A DNA stretch of 64,000 bases from Ignavibacteriales bacterium (GCA_016707585.1 JADJHL010000003.1:62001-126000); one strand, 5' to 3'. Counted from the first letter of the stretch, positions 17,508 through 25,804 are shown. Notes: generated by a model not told the origin, from the letters alone. A program made the numbers and translations.

Positions 17508-18761
17508 ATGCCGATGGACATTTCTGAACTCAAATCAAAAAAGATTGTTGAATTAAACGAACTTGCTAAAGAGCTTAATATCGCTGGTTATAGTGATTTA
17601 AGAAAACAAGAATTAATCTTTAAAATATTAGAGGCTCAGAGCGTAAAAGATGGATTAACCTTCTCAAAAGGCGTATTAGAAGTTTTGCCCGATGGATATG
17701 GTTTTTTAAGATCATCAGATTATAACTACTTGCCTTCACCTGATGATATTTATGTTTCACCTTCACAGATTAAAAAGTTTAGTCTTAGAACAGGTGATTT
17801 TGTTAGTGGCCAGGTTCGCCCGCCAAAGGAAGGTGAAAGATTTTTTGCTTTATTACGCGTAGAGGCTGTAAACGGACTATCTCCAGATCATATAAGAAAC
17901 AGAACTTTATTTGATAACTTAACTCCGGTTTATCCTACCAAAAAAATATTATTAGAATCAGTTCCCGGTGAATATTCAACTCGTATTATGGATATGCTTG
18001 CCCCAATTGGTAAAGGACAAAGAGGTTTGATCGTATCTCCTCCGAAATCTGGTAAAACAGTTTTGCTGCAAAAAATTGCAAACTCAATTACACGTAATCA
18101 TCCTGAAGTAAAATTAATTATTCTACTTATAGATGAAAGACCTGAAGAAGTAACTGATATGGAACGCTCTGTGAAAGCAGAAGTTATCAGTTCAACATTT
18201 GATGAGCCAGCAGACAGACACGTTCAGGTTGCGGATATGGTTATTGAAAAAGCTAAAAGACTTGTTGAAGCTAAAGAAGATGTTGTTATTCTTCTTGATA
18301 GTATTACAAGATTAGCCCGCGCTCATAATATTGTTGTTCCACATAGCGGTAGAATTCTTTCCGGTGGTGTTGATTCAAATGCTTTACATAAACCAAAAAG
18401 ATTTTTTGGTGCTGCAAGAAACACAGAAGATGGCGGAAGTTTAACAATTATCGCAACAGCGTTGATTGATACTGGCAGCCGTATGGATGATGTTATCTTT
18501 GAAGAGTTTAAAGGTACAGGTAATATGGAATTAGTTCTTAACAGAGATTTAAGTGATAGAAGAATTTTTCCTGCAATTGATGTTAATCGCTCAGGAACAA
18601 GAAGAGAAGATTTACTAATGAGTGAAGCTGATCTTGCAAAAGTTTGGATACTTAGAAAAATTCTTAGTGATTTTAATCCTGTTGAGGCTATGGAATTTTT
18701 ACTTGATAAAGTACGTGGCACAAAAAACAATAAAGAATTCTTGAATAATATGAACAGCTAA
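17508..18761 (+). CDS. rho: Transcription termination factor Rho
   Basis: Hexameric RNA-dependent ATPase that terminates transcription. It has an N-terminal Rho-N helical domain (SELKSKKIVELNELAKEL), an RNA-binding cold-shock domain (GVLEVLPDGYGFLRSSDYNY), Walker A PPKSGKTVLLQKIANSI (about residues 179-195), Walker B VILLDSITRLARAHN and the Q/R-loop regions. At 417 residues it is close to the E. coli length and lacks the long N-terminal insertions found in some Bacteroidota. A GC-containing hairpin spans its stop codon. Confidence 0.97.
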   Translation: MPMDISELKSKKIVELNELAKELNIAGYSDLRKQELIFKILEAQSVKDGLTFSKGVLEVLPDGYGFLRSSDYNYLPSPDDIYVSPSQIKKFSLRTGDFVSGQVRPPKEGERFFALLRVEAVNGLSPDHIRNRTLFDNLTPVYPTKKILLESVPGEYSTRIMDMLAPIGKGQRGLIVSPPKSGKTVLLQKIANSITRNHPEVKLIILLIDERPEEVTDMERSVKAEVISSTFDEPADRHVQVADMVIEKAKRLVEAKEDVVILLDSITRLARAHNIVVPHSGRILSGGVDSNALHKPKRFFGAARNTEDGGSLTIIATALIDTGSRMDDVIFEEFKGTGNMELVLNRDLSDRRIFPAIDVNRSGTRREDLLMSEADLAKVWILRKILSDFNPVEAMEFLLDKVRGTKNNKEFLNNMNS

Positions 18762-18773
18762 TTAAGCTGTTCA
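18751..18773 (+). terminator. Hairpin at the rho stop codon
   Basis: TGAACAGCT and AGCTGTTCA form a perfect 9-bp stem with a 5-nt loop containing the stop codon. It is not followed by a clear T-run, so it may protect the mRNA end or terminate weakly. Confidence 0.45.
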
Positions 18774-18863
18774 TATTTAAAATTAAGAGGGCATTTATTT
18801 TTACGGTTTGATTAAATCGATTGTATTTTATTTTGACAATTAAAAAGTTAGAGCTAAAAACTG

Positions 18864-20138
18864 ATGAAGAAAATTCTAATCTCTTTATTTGTAACATTAC
18901 AAATTATAGCTCAACCTGACTTTAATCTAGATCCTAGGATTATAGAATCGGGAAAATTCTTTAATTCGGAAGTGCACTATTTCCCTTCAAATGATTCTTA
19001 CAAAGTCTATTATTCCTATAAGATTTCTTACTCGCAATTATTTTTTGAAAAAAATGATGTTGCGTTTGATGCCGGGTTGAAAGTTAATCTGGAAATTCTT
19101 GACTCAACTAATAAATCTATAACAAGAATTTTTGATAATAAAAAGATTACTGTTAATGATTTTGAGCTTACCAATTCTGAAAATAAGTTTTTGCAAGGTT
19201 TATTAGAGTTTAATTTACCAGCCGGAAATTATAAAATCATTTCAATTATTTCTGATGAAACTTCTAAGCGGGAAAGAAGAATCCCGCCAATAGATTTACA
19301 AATTGATGATTCAAATGTTTTTCTCAATCCATTAGTTGTAGAAAATGGGTCTATAAAGTTTGATAATACAGATTGGTTAATTGTTACAAATAATTCTAAC
19401 ACTATTCCTTTTAACAATCCAGAAGCAGATTTATTATTACCATTGGCAGATCCTGAAATTGATTCAATTATAGTTTCAATTAGACAAGGGGAAGCATTTT
19501 TAGTTTCCGACAAGGTTATAAAGGATTTTATAACCTGTGATAAGCAACTTAAAATTGTTAATGATTTAATTGGTGTAAGAAAAAATTTAGACTCGACCGG
19601 AATTAAATGTTTTGTGTTTAATAATTTATCTACTCAACTGGATGATGGCCCAATCCAGCTAGAAATAAAGACTAGAGAAAAGGATAAACCGAAAATATTT
19701 AAGCTAAACGTAATTTGGATAAATAAACCATTATCATTGTTAGAGCCAGAAAATGCAATCAAGTTTTTGGAGTTGATAGAACCAAAAAGTAAAGTTTCTG
19801 AAGTTCTTGGAGCAAAAGGTGATGATCGTACTAATTTATATGCTTACTGGAAACCCAAAGATCCTACACCTCATACAAAGTATAATGAACTAATGAATGA
19901 ATTTTATTCAAGAATTGATTACTGTGAAAAGAATTATAGATCATTATCCGGAAATGGTGGAGCAAAATCAGATAGAGGTAAAACATATATTAAGTTTGGC
20001 GCACCAGATTCTATAGATCGCTACACAAATAATGATGACAAAGTTGTTGAAACCTGGATTTTTAAAAAACAAAATCGCACTTTTCTTTTTATTGATAAAG
20101 ATGGAACAGGAAAATTTCAATTAGCGGAAGGTAAATGA
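18864..20138 (+). CDS. GWxTD-family exported protein
   Basis: 424-residue protein with an N-terminal signal peptide (MKKILISLFVTLQIIAQ). The C-terminal 110 residues match the GWxTD domain layout: AYWKPKDPTPHTKYNELMNE, then FYSRIDYCEKNYRS, then DRGKTYIKFGAPDSID. The name-giving Gly-Trp-x-Thr-Asp is degenerate here (GGAKSDRG), with the Trp replaced by Ala. The family is widespread in Ignavibacteria and related phyla; its function is unknown. The stop overlaps the pdxA ATG by 4 nt. Confidence 0.82.
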   Translation: MKKILISLFVTLQIIAQPDFNLDPRIIESGKFFNSEVHYFPSNDSYKVYYSYKISYSQLFFEKNDVAFDAGLKVNLEILDSTNKSITRIFDNKKITVNDFELTNSENKFLQGLLEFNLPAGNYKIISIISDETSKRERRIPPIDLQIDDSNVFLNPLVVENGSIKFDNTDWLIVTNNSNTIPFNNPEADLLLPLADPEIDSIIVSIRQGEAFLVSDKVIKDFITCDKQLKIVNDLIGVRKNLDSTGIKCFVFNNLSTQLDDGPIQLEIKTREKDKPKIFKLNVIWINKPLSLLEPENAIKFLELIEPKSKVSEVLGAKGDDRTNLYAYWKPKDPTPHTKYNELMNEFYSRIDYCEKNYRSLSGNGGAKSDRGKTYIKFGAPDSIDRYTNNDDKVVETWIFKKQNRTFLFIDKDGTGKFQLAEGK

Positions 20139-21136
20139 CACGAGTTGTTTTTACTTGCGGGGATATTAACGGAATTGGACCAGAAATATCCTTAAAAGTA
20201 TTTTCTAAAATATTCGAAAAGAAAAACTTTAATCAAATTATATTCATCTGTCCTAAAAATGTTTTTGAGTTTTATTATAAACTCACCAAATCTTCATTCA
20301 AATTTCAAGTAATAACTAATCACTCGTTTTCCTTAACCTCATTAAATCTCATTCCATTGCCAGATGCAAAAATGGAATTGGGAAAGCCATCATTGGTTTC
20401 AGGTGAAGTTTCGTTTGATTCCATTAACAAAGCTTTAAATATTATCAAGCAAAATAAAGCTGATGTTCTTGTAACTGCGCCAATTTCAAAAGAATCATTT
20501 AAACTTGCCAGAATTAATTTTCCCGGTCACACAGAACTTTTAGCAAAATCAGAAAACTCAAAAGATTTTATGATGCTTTTTCTTTCAGAAAAGATTAAAG
20601 CCGGTTTGTTAACTATTCATTCACCAATTTCTAAAGTGCCAGAATTAATAACTAAAGAAAAAATTGTAAATACAATTAAGATATTAAATCTAACAGCAAA
20701 AAATGATTTAGGTATTTCAAATCCTAATATTGCTGTGTTAGGATTAAATCCGCATGCAGGTGAAAATGGCTTGATTGGGAAAGAAGAACTAAAAATAATT
20801 GGACCAGCAATTGGATCATTGAAAGATAAAATTGATGTTCAAGGTCCTTTTGTGCCAGATGCTTTTTGGGGGAATAAACATTTTACTAAGTTTGATATGA
20901 TTTTAGGAATGTATCATGATCAGGTTTTAATTCCATTTAAGTTATTGAATTTTAGTAAAGGTGTTAACTTTACAGCCGGATTAAAACTTATCCGAACATC
21001 GCCTGATCATGGAACTGCGTTTGATATTGCCGGGAAAAATTTAGCTGATGAATCCAGTTTAATGCAAGCATACAAATACGGAATTGCAATTAACAATAAC
21101 AGGAAAAAACTTCTTGCCATCAAAAAAATCAACTGA
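20135..21136 (+). CDS. pdxA: 4-hydroxythreonine-4-phosphate dehydrogenase
   Basis: NAD- and metal-dependent enzyme of deoxyxylulose-dependent pyridoxal phosphate synthesis. Metal-ligand histidines lie in FPGHTELLAK, GLNPHAGENGLIG and GMYHDQVLIPFK. GDINGIGPEIS at the N-terminus and TSPDHGTAFDIAG near the C-terminus complete the family pattern. 333 residues, full length. The next gene begins inside its 3' end. Confidence 0.95.
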   Translation: MTRVVFTCGDINGIGPEISLKVFSKIFEKKNFNQIIFICPKNVFEFYYKLTKSSFKFQVITNHSFSLTSLNLIPLPDAKMELGKPSLVSGEVSFDSINKALNIIKQNKADVLVTAPISKESFKLARINFPGHTELLAKSENSKDFMMLFLSEKIKAGLLTIHSPISKVPELITKEKIVNTIKILNLTAKNDLGISNPNIAVLGLNPHAGENGLIGKEELKIIGPAIGSLKDKIDVQGPFVPDAFWGNKHFTKFDMILGMYHDQVLIPFKLLNFSKGVNFTAGLKLIRTSPDHGTAFDIAGKNLADESSLMQAYKYGIAINNNRKKLLAIKKIN

Positions 21137-21848
21137 CCCATATTTACACGTTTCAAATATCTATGCTCACTTAATGGATTTTATTAGTTATAAGTGGTGG
21201 GCAAAATATTTATACTCGATTACTAAAAATAAACTGATAAAAAATCCTAGAGTCTTAGAACTTGCTGCAGGTAATGGATCATTAGCAAATCATCTTACCA
21301 AGATTTATAAAAATTATATCGTTACAGATATTTCGTTAAATATGTTAAAACATAATGATGGAAATGGCCGTAAGATTTGCTGTGATATGATAGCAATTCC
21401 TTTTAAAACGAAATTTGATTTAATCCTTTCATCTTTTGACAGCATTAATTATTTGATGAGTAAGCAAAAAGTACTGCAACATTTTAAACAGGTTAAAAAT
21501 ATCCTTTCTGATGACGGAATATTTACTTTTGATACCGCACTTGAAAGCAATAGTTATAAACATCAAAAAACTGCTTTAAACAAAGGAAGAACAAAAGGAT
21601 TTAAATTTGTTCGCAAAAGTATTTTTAATCCAAAAACTAAAATCCACAAAAATGTTTTTACAATTACTTATCCGAATGGAAAAGAATATTTGGAAACTCA
21701 CACACAAAAAATTTATTCATTCGATACTTTTTTTGAGCTTGCTGAAAAATCAGGATTATATGTTGTAAATTGCTATAAAGCTTTTAGTTTTACTAAAGGC
21801 AAAGCAACTTCAGATCGTGTTCAATTTATTATGAAAAGGAAAGCATAA
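21114..21848 (+). CDS. Class I SAM-dependent methyltransferase
   Basis: Rossmann-type methyltransferase with the SAM-binding loop VLELAAGNGSLANHL, followed by YIVTDISLNML and FDLILSSFDSINYL. The target is unknown. I chose TTG 21114 because AGGAAAA lies just upstream; another TTG at 21084 would add ten residues. Either start overlaps pdxA (by 23 or 53 nt). The stop overlaps the ftsE ATG. The C-terminal half has a small-molecule-methyltransferase look rather than an RNA-binding domain. Confidence 0.83.
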   Translation: MPSKKSTDPYLHVSNIYAHLMDFISYKWWAKYLYSITKNKLIKNPRVLELAAGNGSLANHLTKIYKNYIVTDISLNMLKHNDGNGRKICCDMIAIPFKTKFDLILSSFDSINYLMSKQKVLQHFKQVKNILSDDGIFTFDTALESNSYKHQKTALNKGRTKGFKFVRKSIFNPKTKIHKNVFTITYPNGKEYLETHTQKIYSFDTFFELAEKSGLYVVNCYKAFSFTKGKATSDRVQFIMKRKA

Positions 21849-22522
21849 TGCTGTCAATTCAGAATGTAAATTTTAAATATGATAATCAACCAGTTTTTGA
21901 AAATGTTAATCTTGAATTAGGTGCTGGCGAGTTTGCTTTTTTGATTGGCAAAAGCGGTTCAGGTAAAACTACATTATTGCAAATGATTTATATGAATACT
22001 CATCCTACTTCAGGGAATGTAATTGTGGGCAATTTTAATTCTGATACAATTAAAAAAACAGAGTTGCCTTTTTTAAGAAGAAAAATCGGAATTGTATTCC
22101 AGGATTTTAAATTACTAACTGATAGAAATGTTTTTGATAATCTTAGTTTTGTATTAGAAGTAACTGCAACAAATCAAAAAGAAATTAAAAAAAGAGTTAA
22201 TGATGTATTAGCTGAAGTTGGACTGACTCATAAAAGATTAAACTATCCTGATCAACTTTCCGGTGGAGAAAAGCAGCGAGTTGCAATTGCGAGAGCTATA
22301 ATAAATAGGCCTCTTATAATTCTGGCTGATGAGCCAACTGGCAATCTTGATCCTGAAACATCGAATGAAATATTGGAGTTGTTACAGAAAATTAATAAGC
22401 AGGGAACAGCAATTTTAGTTGCAACTCATAATTATGATATTGTTAGGAAAGGGAATAACCGGGTATTTAAAATTGAGCAGGGAAAAATTCTTAAAGGATA
22501 TTTAAAACAAAAAGATCAGTAG
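21848..22522 (+). CDS. ftsE: Cell division ABC transporter ATP-binding protein
   Basis: ATPase that with FtsX activates septal peptidoglycan hydrolases. Walker A IGKSGSGKTTLLQMIYM (about residues 34-50), Q-loop GIVFQDFKLL, ABC signature LSGGEKQRVAIARAI and Walker B LIILADEPTGNLDPE are all present. 224 residues, standard. No ftsX follows; the next gene is convergent adk, overlapping by 7 bp. A plain ABC ATPase is possible, but the PTGNLDP and FKLLTDRNVFDNL pattern favours FtsE. Confidence 0.88.
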   Translation: MLSIQNVNFKYDNQPVFENVNLELGAGEFAFLIGKSGSGKTTLLQMIYMNTHPTSGNVIVGNFNSDTIKKTELPFLRRKIGIVFQDFKLLTDRNVFDNLSFVLEVTATNQKEIKKRVNDVLAEVGLTHKRLNYPDQLSGGEKQRVAIARAIINRPLIILADEPTGNLDPETSNEILELLQKINKQGTAILVATHNYDIVRKGNNRVFKIEQGKILKGYLKQKDQ

Positions 22523-23175
22523 TATAGATTTTTTTCCTTTAAAGAATCAACAATTTTTTTATTTACATTGTCAATTGTATCAAATCCATTAACCTCAATA
22601 ACACGATTTTTATTAACATAATAACCAAGCACAGGCATTGTTGATGAACTAAAAATATCAAGCCTGTTTTTTATAACATCTTCTTTATCATCATTTCTTA
22701 AATAAAAACTATTCTTTGCACCGCAGTTTGGGCAGGTATCCAAACCTTCAATCTCTTTAAGATTAAAAATATTTCCGCACTCTTTACAAGCTCTTCTGTT
22801 ATTCAAACGTTTAATAATTTCTTTTTCATCTGCAGTAATATGAACGAGTATTGCATTATCAAAACCAATCTGATCAAATAATCTATCCAAAGCTTCTGCC
22901 TGAATAGTTGTACGAGGAAATCCATCTAAAATAAATCCGCCTTTACATTCGTCAGAAGTCAGAACTTCCTTTATCATTCCAATCATTAAATCATCCGGCA
23001 CAAGCTCGCCCTGCGCCATTAATTCACCAGCGCGTTTACCAAGTTCAGTTTGATCTTTTACAGCCTTACGTAAAATATCACCGGTTGAGATATGTGGGAT
23101 GTTTAGATTTTTTGATATGATTTTTGCTTGAGTGCCTTTGCCAACTCCTGGTGAACCGAATAGTATTAAGCGCAT
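22516..23175 (-). CDS. adk: Adenylate kinase
   Basis: Converts ATP and AMP to two ADP. P-loop GSPGVGKGTQAKII (residues 7-20), AMP site STGDILRKAV and LDGFPRTTIQAEAL. The lid is a zinc type with four cysteines (CKECGNIF and CPNCGAKN, about residues 126-151). 219 residues, full length. It ends tail to tail with ftsE, with the two stop codons overlapping within 7 bp. Confidence 0.97.
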   Translation of the reverse strand: MRLILFGSPGVGKGTQAKIISKNLNIPHISTGDILRKAVKDQTELGKRAGELMAQGELVPDDLMIGMIKEVLTSDECKGGFILDGFPRTTIQAEALDRLFDQIGFDNAILVHITADEKEIIKRLNNRRACKECGNIFNLKEIEGLDTCPNCGAKNSFYLRNDDKEDVIKNRLDIFSSSTMPVLGYYVNKNRVIEVNGFDTIDNVNKKIVDSLKEKNLYY

Positions 23176-23250
23176 ATAATCTTCATTTTTTATTGCAAGT
23201 TAGAAGTAAAACCGAACTTATACAAGATGATATTATTCAATAATTTGATT

Positions 23251-23724
23251 TTATTTCTTGGTATTTAAACGTTTTTTGTTAAAAAAGGATTTAAGCAATT
23301 CTTCGCTTTCTTTAGCTAAAACACCGCTGAAAACTTTAATTGTATGATTCGTCTTTGAATTTTCTGCAAGATTATGGATGCTGCCGCAAGCACCAAACTT
23401 TATATCGCTTGCGGCAAAATAAAGTTCGTTGATTCTAGATGAGAGTAATGCGCCTGTACACATTATACACGGTTCTAAAGTAACATAAATTGAACATTCA
23501 TTTAATCGCCAGTTTTGCAGATTGTTTGATGCTGAAGTAATTGCTATCATCTCGGCGTGTGCAGTTGCATCTTTTAACTTTTCAACCTGGTTGTAACCAC
23601 GACCAATAATCCTGTTCTTATGAACAACCACAGCACCAACAGGAACTTCGTCATCATCAAAAGCTTTTTGTGCTTCCTGAAGTGCTGCATACATATATCG
23701 ATATGAATCTTCTGAAAATAACAT
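23251..23724 (-). CDS. tadA: tRNA-specific adenosine deaminase
   Basis: Zinc deaminase that makes inosine-34 in tRNA-Arg(ACG). The catalytic HAE is in ATAHAEMIAITSA and the zinc cysteines in LEPCIMCTGALLSSRI. 157 residues, normal for TadA. Its substrate tRNA-Arg(ACG) is encoded in this window at 48298-48371. It lies 75 nt upstream of adk on the same strand. Confidence 0.94.
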   Translation of the reverse strand: MLFSEDSYRYMYAALQEAQKAFDDDEVPVGAVVVHKNRIIGRGYNQVEKLKDATAHAEMIAITSASNNLQNWRLNECSIYVTLEPCIMCTGALLSSRINELYFAASDIKFGACGSIHNLAENSKTNHTIKVFSGVLAKESEELLKSFFNKKRLNTKK

Positions 23725-23764
23725 AAACTAATGTTTATATAGATTAATGATAAATAATGCGTGC

Positions 23765-23850
23765 TGTCATTCCCGCGTAGGCGGGAATCTTAAAAGCACG
23801 TCTTGGATTCCCGTTCCTGCCTACCGCCAGGCAGGTTCACAGGAATGACA
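23765..23850. repeat. REP/MITE-like palindromic element
   Basis: An 86-bp element bounded by TGTCATTCC and its complement GGAATGACA. Inside are the hairpin TTCCCGCGTAGGCGGGAA and a second palindromic segment (CCTGCCTACCGCCAGGCAGG). It is much more GC-rich than its surroundings. The form is that of extragenic palindromes mobilised in trans by a REP-associated transposase; no transposase is nearby. Confidence 0.7.
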
Positions 23851-23899
23851 ATTAGACTTTCCCAAATTTGCATCGTTGCAAAAATAAAAATGTACAATC

Positions 23900-23969
23900 C
23901 AGATTTGCTCTAAATTGTACATTCTACATTCTTAATTCTAAATTGAAAAAAGTACACCCGGAAGGATTC
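23900..23969. repeat. 70-bp direct repeat, copy 1
   Basis: Nearly identical to 24054-24124. It begins CAGATTTGCT, contains AATTGTACATTCTACATT and ends in the first part of a tRNA-Arg 3' end (AAGTACACCCGGAAGGATTC). Confidence 0.8.
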
Positions 23970-24003
23970 CTCCATCGGAGTCCCTTCGGGAGAACCCTCA
24001 ACC
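23953..24003 (-). pseudogene. tRNA-Arg 3'-end remnant with hairpin insertion
   Basis: A partial copy of the tRNA-Arg 3' half (acceptor strand and T-arm), matching the intact gene at 24108 on either side of a 22-nt insertion (23970-23991). The insertion is made of two small hairpins (CTCCATCGGAG and TCCCTTCGGGA). The match stops after the T-arm, so it cannot make a tRNA. Confidence 0.75.
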
Positions 24004-24053
24004 AATAAATAACAAAATAAACCCCCAAGTTTCAGTAATAGAAAAAGTATATT

Positions 24054-24124
24054 CAGATTTGCTTTTAATTGTACATTCTACATTGTTCATTGTAAATTGA
24101 AAAGAAGTACACCCGGAAGGATTC
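24054..24124. repeat. 70-bp direct repeat, copy 2
   Basis: Partner of 23900-23969. This copy runs into the intact tRNA-Arg(TCG) gene. One indel and a few substitutions separate the copies. Confidence 0.8.
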
Positions 24125-24181
24125 GAACCCTCAACCCTTTGATCCGAAGTCAAATGCTCTATCCAGTTGAGCTACGGGTGC
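24108..24181 (-). tRNA. tRNA-Arg (anticodon TCG)
   Basis: On the minus strand a 74-nt cloverleaf: acceptor GCACCCG pairs with CGGGTGT, the D-arm holds AGCTCAACTGGATAGAGC, the anticodon stem TTTGA/TCAAA closes loop CTTCGGA giving anticodon TCG (reads CGA), and the T-arm is GAGGGTTCGAATCCTTC. CCA is not encoded. It has nearly the same acceptor and D-arm as tRNA-Arg(ACG) at 48298. Its 3' end is duplicated about 155 bp downstream. Confidence 0.96.
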
Positions 24182-24205
24182 AAATAGTAAACAAAATTTC
24201 TAAGA

Positions 24206-24213
24206 CAAATATA
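24206..24213 (-). promoter_or_regulatory. Predicted -7 element of tRNA-Arg(TCG)
   Basis: TATATTTG on the minus strand, 25 nt upstream of the mature tRNA 5' end, fits TAnnTTTG. No clear -33 TTTG is seen. Confidence 0.45.
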
Positions 24214-24339
24214 ATATTTTGTTGTTAAGAAATACAGAAAATATTTGGTTTCATTCCTAAAAATGCTTGAAACTGGCAAATACAAACTACAACAATCTGT
24301 AAATAATATAGTGCAATTACTTTATATATAATTGTATTT

Positions 24340-24715
24340 GTTTTCTCCAGACTTGCAATTATAGAATATGCGTTTACAAATCTAAAATATATGTCTGCAA
24401 GTGGCAGATATATGACAACAAGTGCAAATTACATAGCTGCATCAGTAAAATATCGACCTGCAAATGTAAAATATATATGGACAAGTTTAAAAAACATAGT
24501 TGCAATCGCTTTATACAGACCTTGATGTTGCATTTGCAACTCTATATGTTACGATTGCAGACCTATATGATGCATTTGCAACTATATATGTTACGATTGC
24601 AAACCTATACTTTGCATTTGCAACTCTATATGTTACGATTGCAGAGCTATATATTGCATTTGTAACTATATATGTTACGATTGCAAACCTATATGATGCA
24701 TTTGTAACCCTAGCA
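24340..24715. repeat. 21-bp tandem repeat (minisatellite)
   Basis: From about 24527 to 24715 there are nine 21-bp units in two alternating types: one built on GCATTTGCAACTATATAT and the other on GTTACGATTGCAAACCTATA, so the higher-order period is 42 bp. Upstream to about 24340 the same 21-nt period continues in degenerate form (units resembling CTGCAAATGTAAAATATAT). Since 21 is divisible by three, three reading frames stay open through the regular part. There are no unique spacers, so it is not a CRISPR array. Confidence 0.85.
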
Positions 24716-24733
24716 CAAGGCAATAGTTTATAG
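24500..24733 (+). CDS. Possible small heptapeptide-repeat protein
   Basis: The minisatellite is open in this frame for 77 codons from a TTG and would encode about nine copies of a 7-residue unit of the form T/A-F/I-A/V-x-L/I-Y-V/D (for example AFATLYV TIADLYD). No good ribosome-binding site is seen, a TAG stop lies directly upstream, and two other frames are also open. It may be a repeat artefact or the tail of a decayed gene. Confidence 0.25.
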   Translation: MQSLYTDLDVAFATLYVTIADLYDAFATIYVTIANLYFAFATLYVTIAELYIAFVTIYVTIANLYDAFVTLAQGNSL

Positions 24734-24882
24734 AACTAAAGTAATTTACCCCATTATATAAGTTTGAGAATGCTTGCTGGTATTTAAAGATGATTAGCCT
24801 AAAAAATTTACTCTCGCATCTGCAAATAAACTTTGGTAAGTTACAACCAACAAAATAATTGTCTAATGGGCAAAAGACTTAA

Positions 24883-25804
24883 ATGAAATTGTTATTAAAA
24901 TTACTTGCACTTGTTTCTGTTATACTCTGGATTTTATCCTGTGATTCTACCGAGCCAACCGATGACATAAAACCCGGAAGAAGAGATTATGTCTGGACAG
25001 TTGATACGCTGTCTGGTTTACACAACCCAAGGTTTAGAATGTGGGGCATTTCTCCAACTGATATTTGGGCTGTCACTGAAAGTAATTGGGAAAATTCAAT
25101 TTCTCATTTTGATGTCTCTCGTTGGATTCATATGGTATATCTGGTCTTGCGACACCATTCACAATTTATGGGTTTTCTAATACCGAAGTTTATCTTGGTG
25201 AGGCTGGAAGCGGTAGAATCTGGAAATTTAATGGAAATAATTGGAATCAATTTGCACAGTTAACAAAAGATGGGCACAATAATATTTGGATTGAAAATAT
25301 TTGGGGTCAATCACCAAGTAACTTTTATGCTTTTGGAGTTTATCCGGATTCAAACGGACTTGCAAACGGAAGTGTAATTTCACACTATAGCAATGGTAAT
25401 TGGATTAACATAAATGGCAATGAATTAAAATATGGAATCAAAAGATTTTTTATCAAATATGTTCCGATAATAAGAATTTATTTAAGGTTGACAAATTAGC
25501 TTTTAATAAAACAATTAACAGCACTATTATATATGAATATATAAATGATGGATTTAAGAAAATATACAGTAGCCTTCAATCAAAAGGTACACAAGCCGAT
25601 ATAGCTTTGATTAATAATGAAGTAATTTTTGTTTTAGGCAATCAAATTGCAAGAAGCGTAAACAATAAATTTCAAACATTCTTAAACGTAACTAATTCAA
25701 ATTTCTATCAAAGAATTTGGGGAAGAAACACAAAAGACATTTTTTTACTAATGACGGATGGTTTGGCGCATTATAATGGAACTGATGTTGAGTATTTATT
25801 TTAA
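24883..25804 (+). pseudogene. Frameshifted lipoprotein of the W-G-x-x-x-x-D-I-W-A repeat type
   Basis: An intact N-terminus (ATG 24883) gives a lipoprotein signal ending LSCDS. The family-type sequence then runs through three frames: frame 1 to about 25115 (WGISPTDIWAVTES), a second frame from about 25122 (SYGISGLATPF; IWGQSPSNFYAFGVY) to about 25440, and a third from about 25442 (SDNKNLFKVDKLAFNK; IWGRNTKDIFLL) to 25804. The second shift sits at a run of six T. Rejoined, it would be a surface-exposed propeller-like lipoprotein of about 300 residues. No function is known. Either a true pseudogene or, less likely, two sequencing errors. Confidence 0.8.

Larger units (their letters stand above)
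23725..24882. other. 1.16-kb region without a clear protein gene
   Basis: Between tadA and the lipoprotein pseudogene I see no convincing protein-coding gene. The stretch contains, in order, a REP-like palindromic element, two copies of a 70-bp direct repeat that includes the 3' end of a tRNA-Arg gene, the intact tRNA-Arg(TCG) with a -7 promoter element, and a decayed-to-regular 21-bp minisatellite. Each is listed separately. The pattern is that of an insertion and recombination hot spot at a tRNA gene. Confidence 0.7.

Noticed and set aside
23953..24003. Second tRNA-Arg gene
   Set aside because: Only the acceptor strand and T-arm are present, and the T-arm is split by a 22-nt insertion.
24340..24715. 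CRISPR array
   Set aside because: The repeats are head-to-tail with no unique spacers, the period is 21 bp and there are no cas genes nearby.
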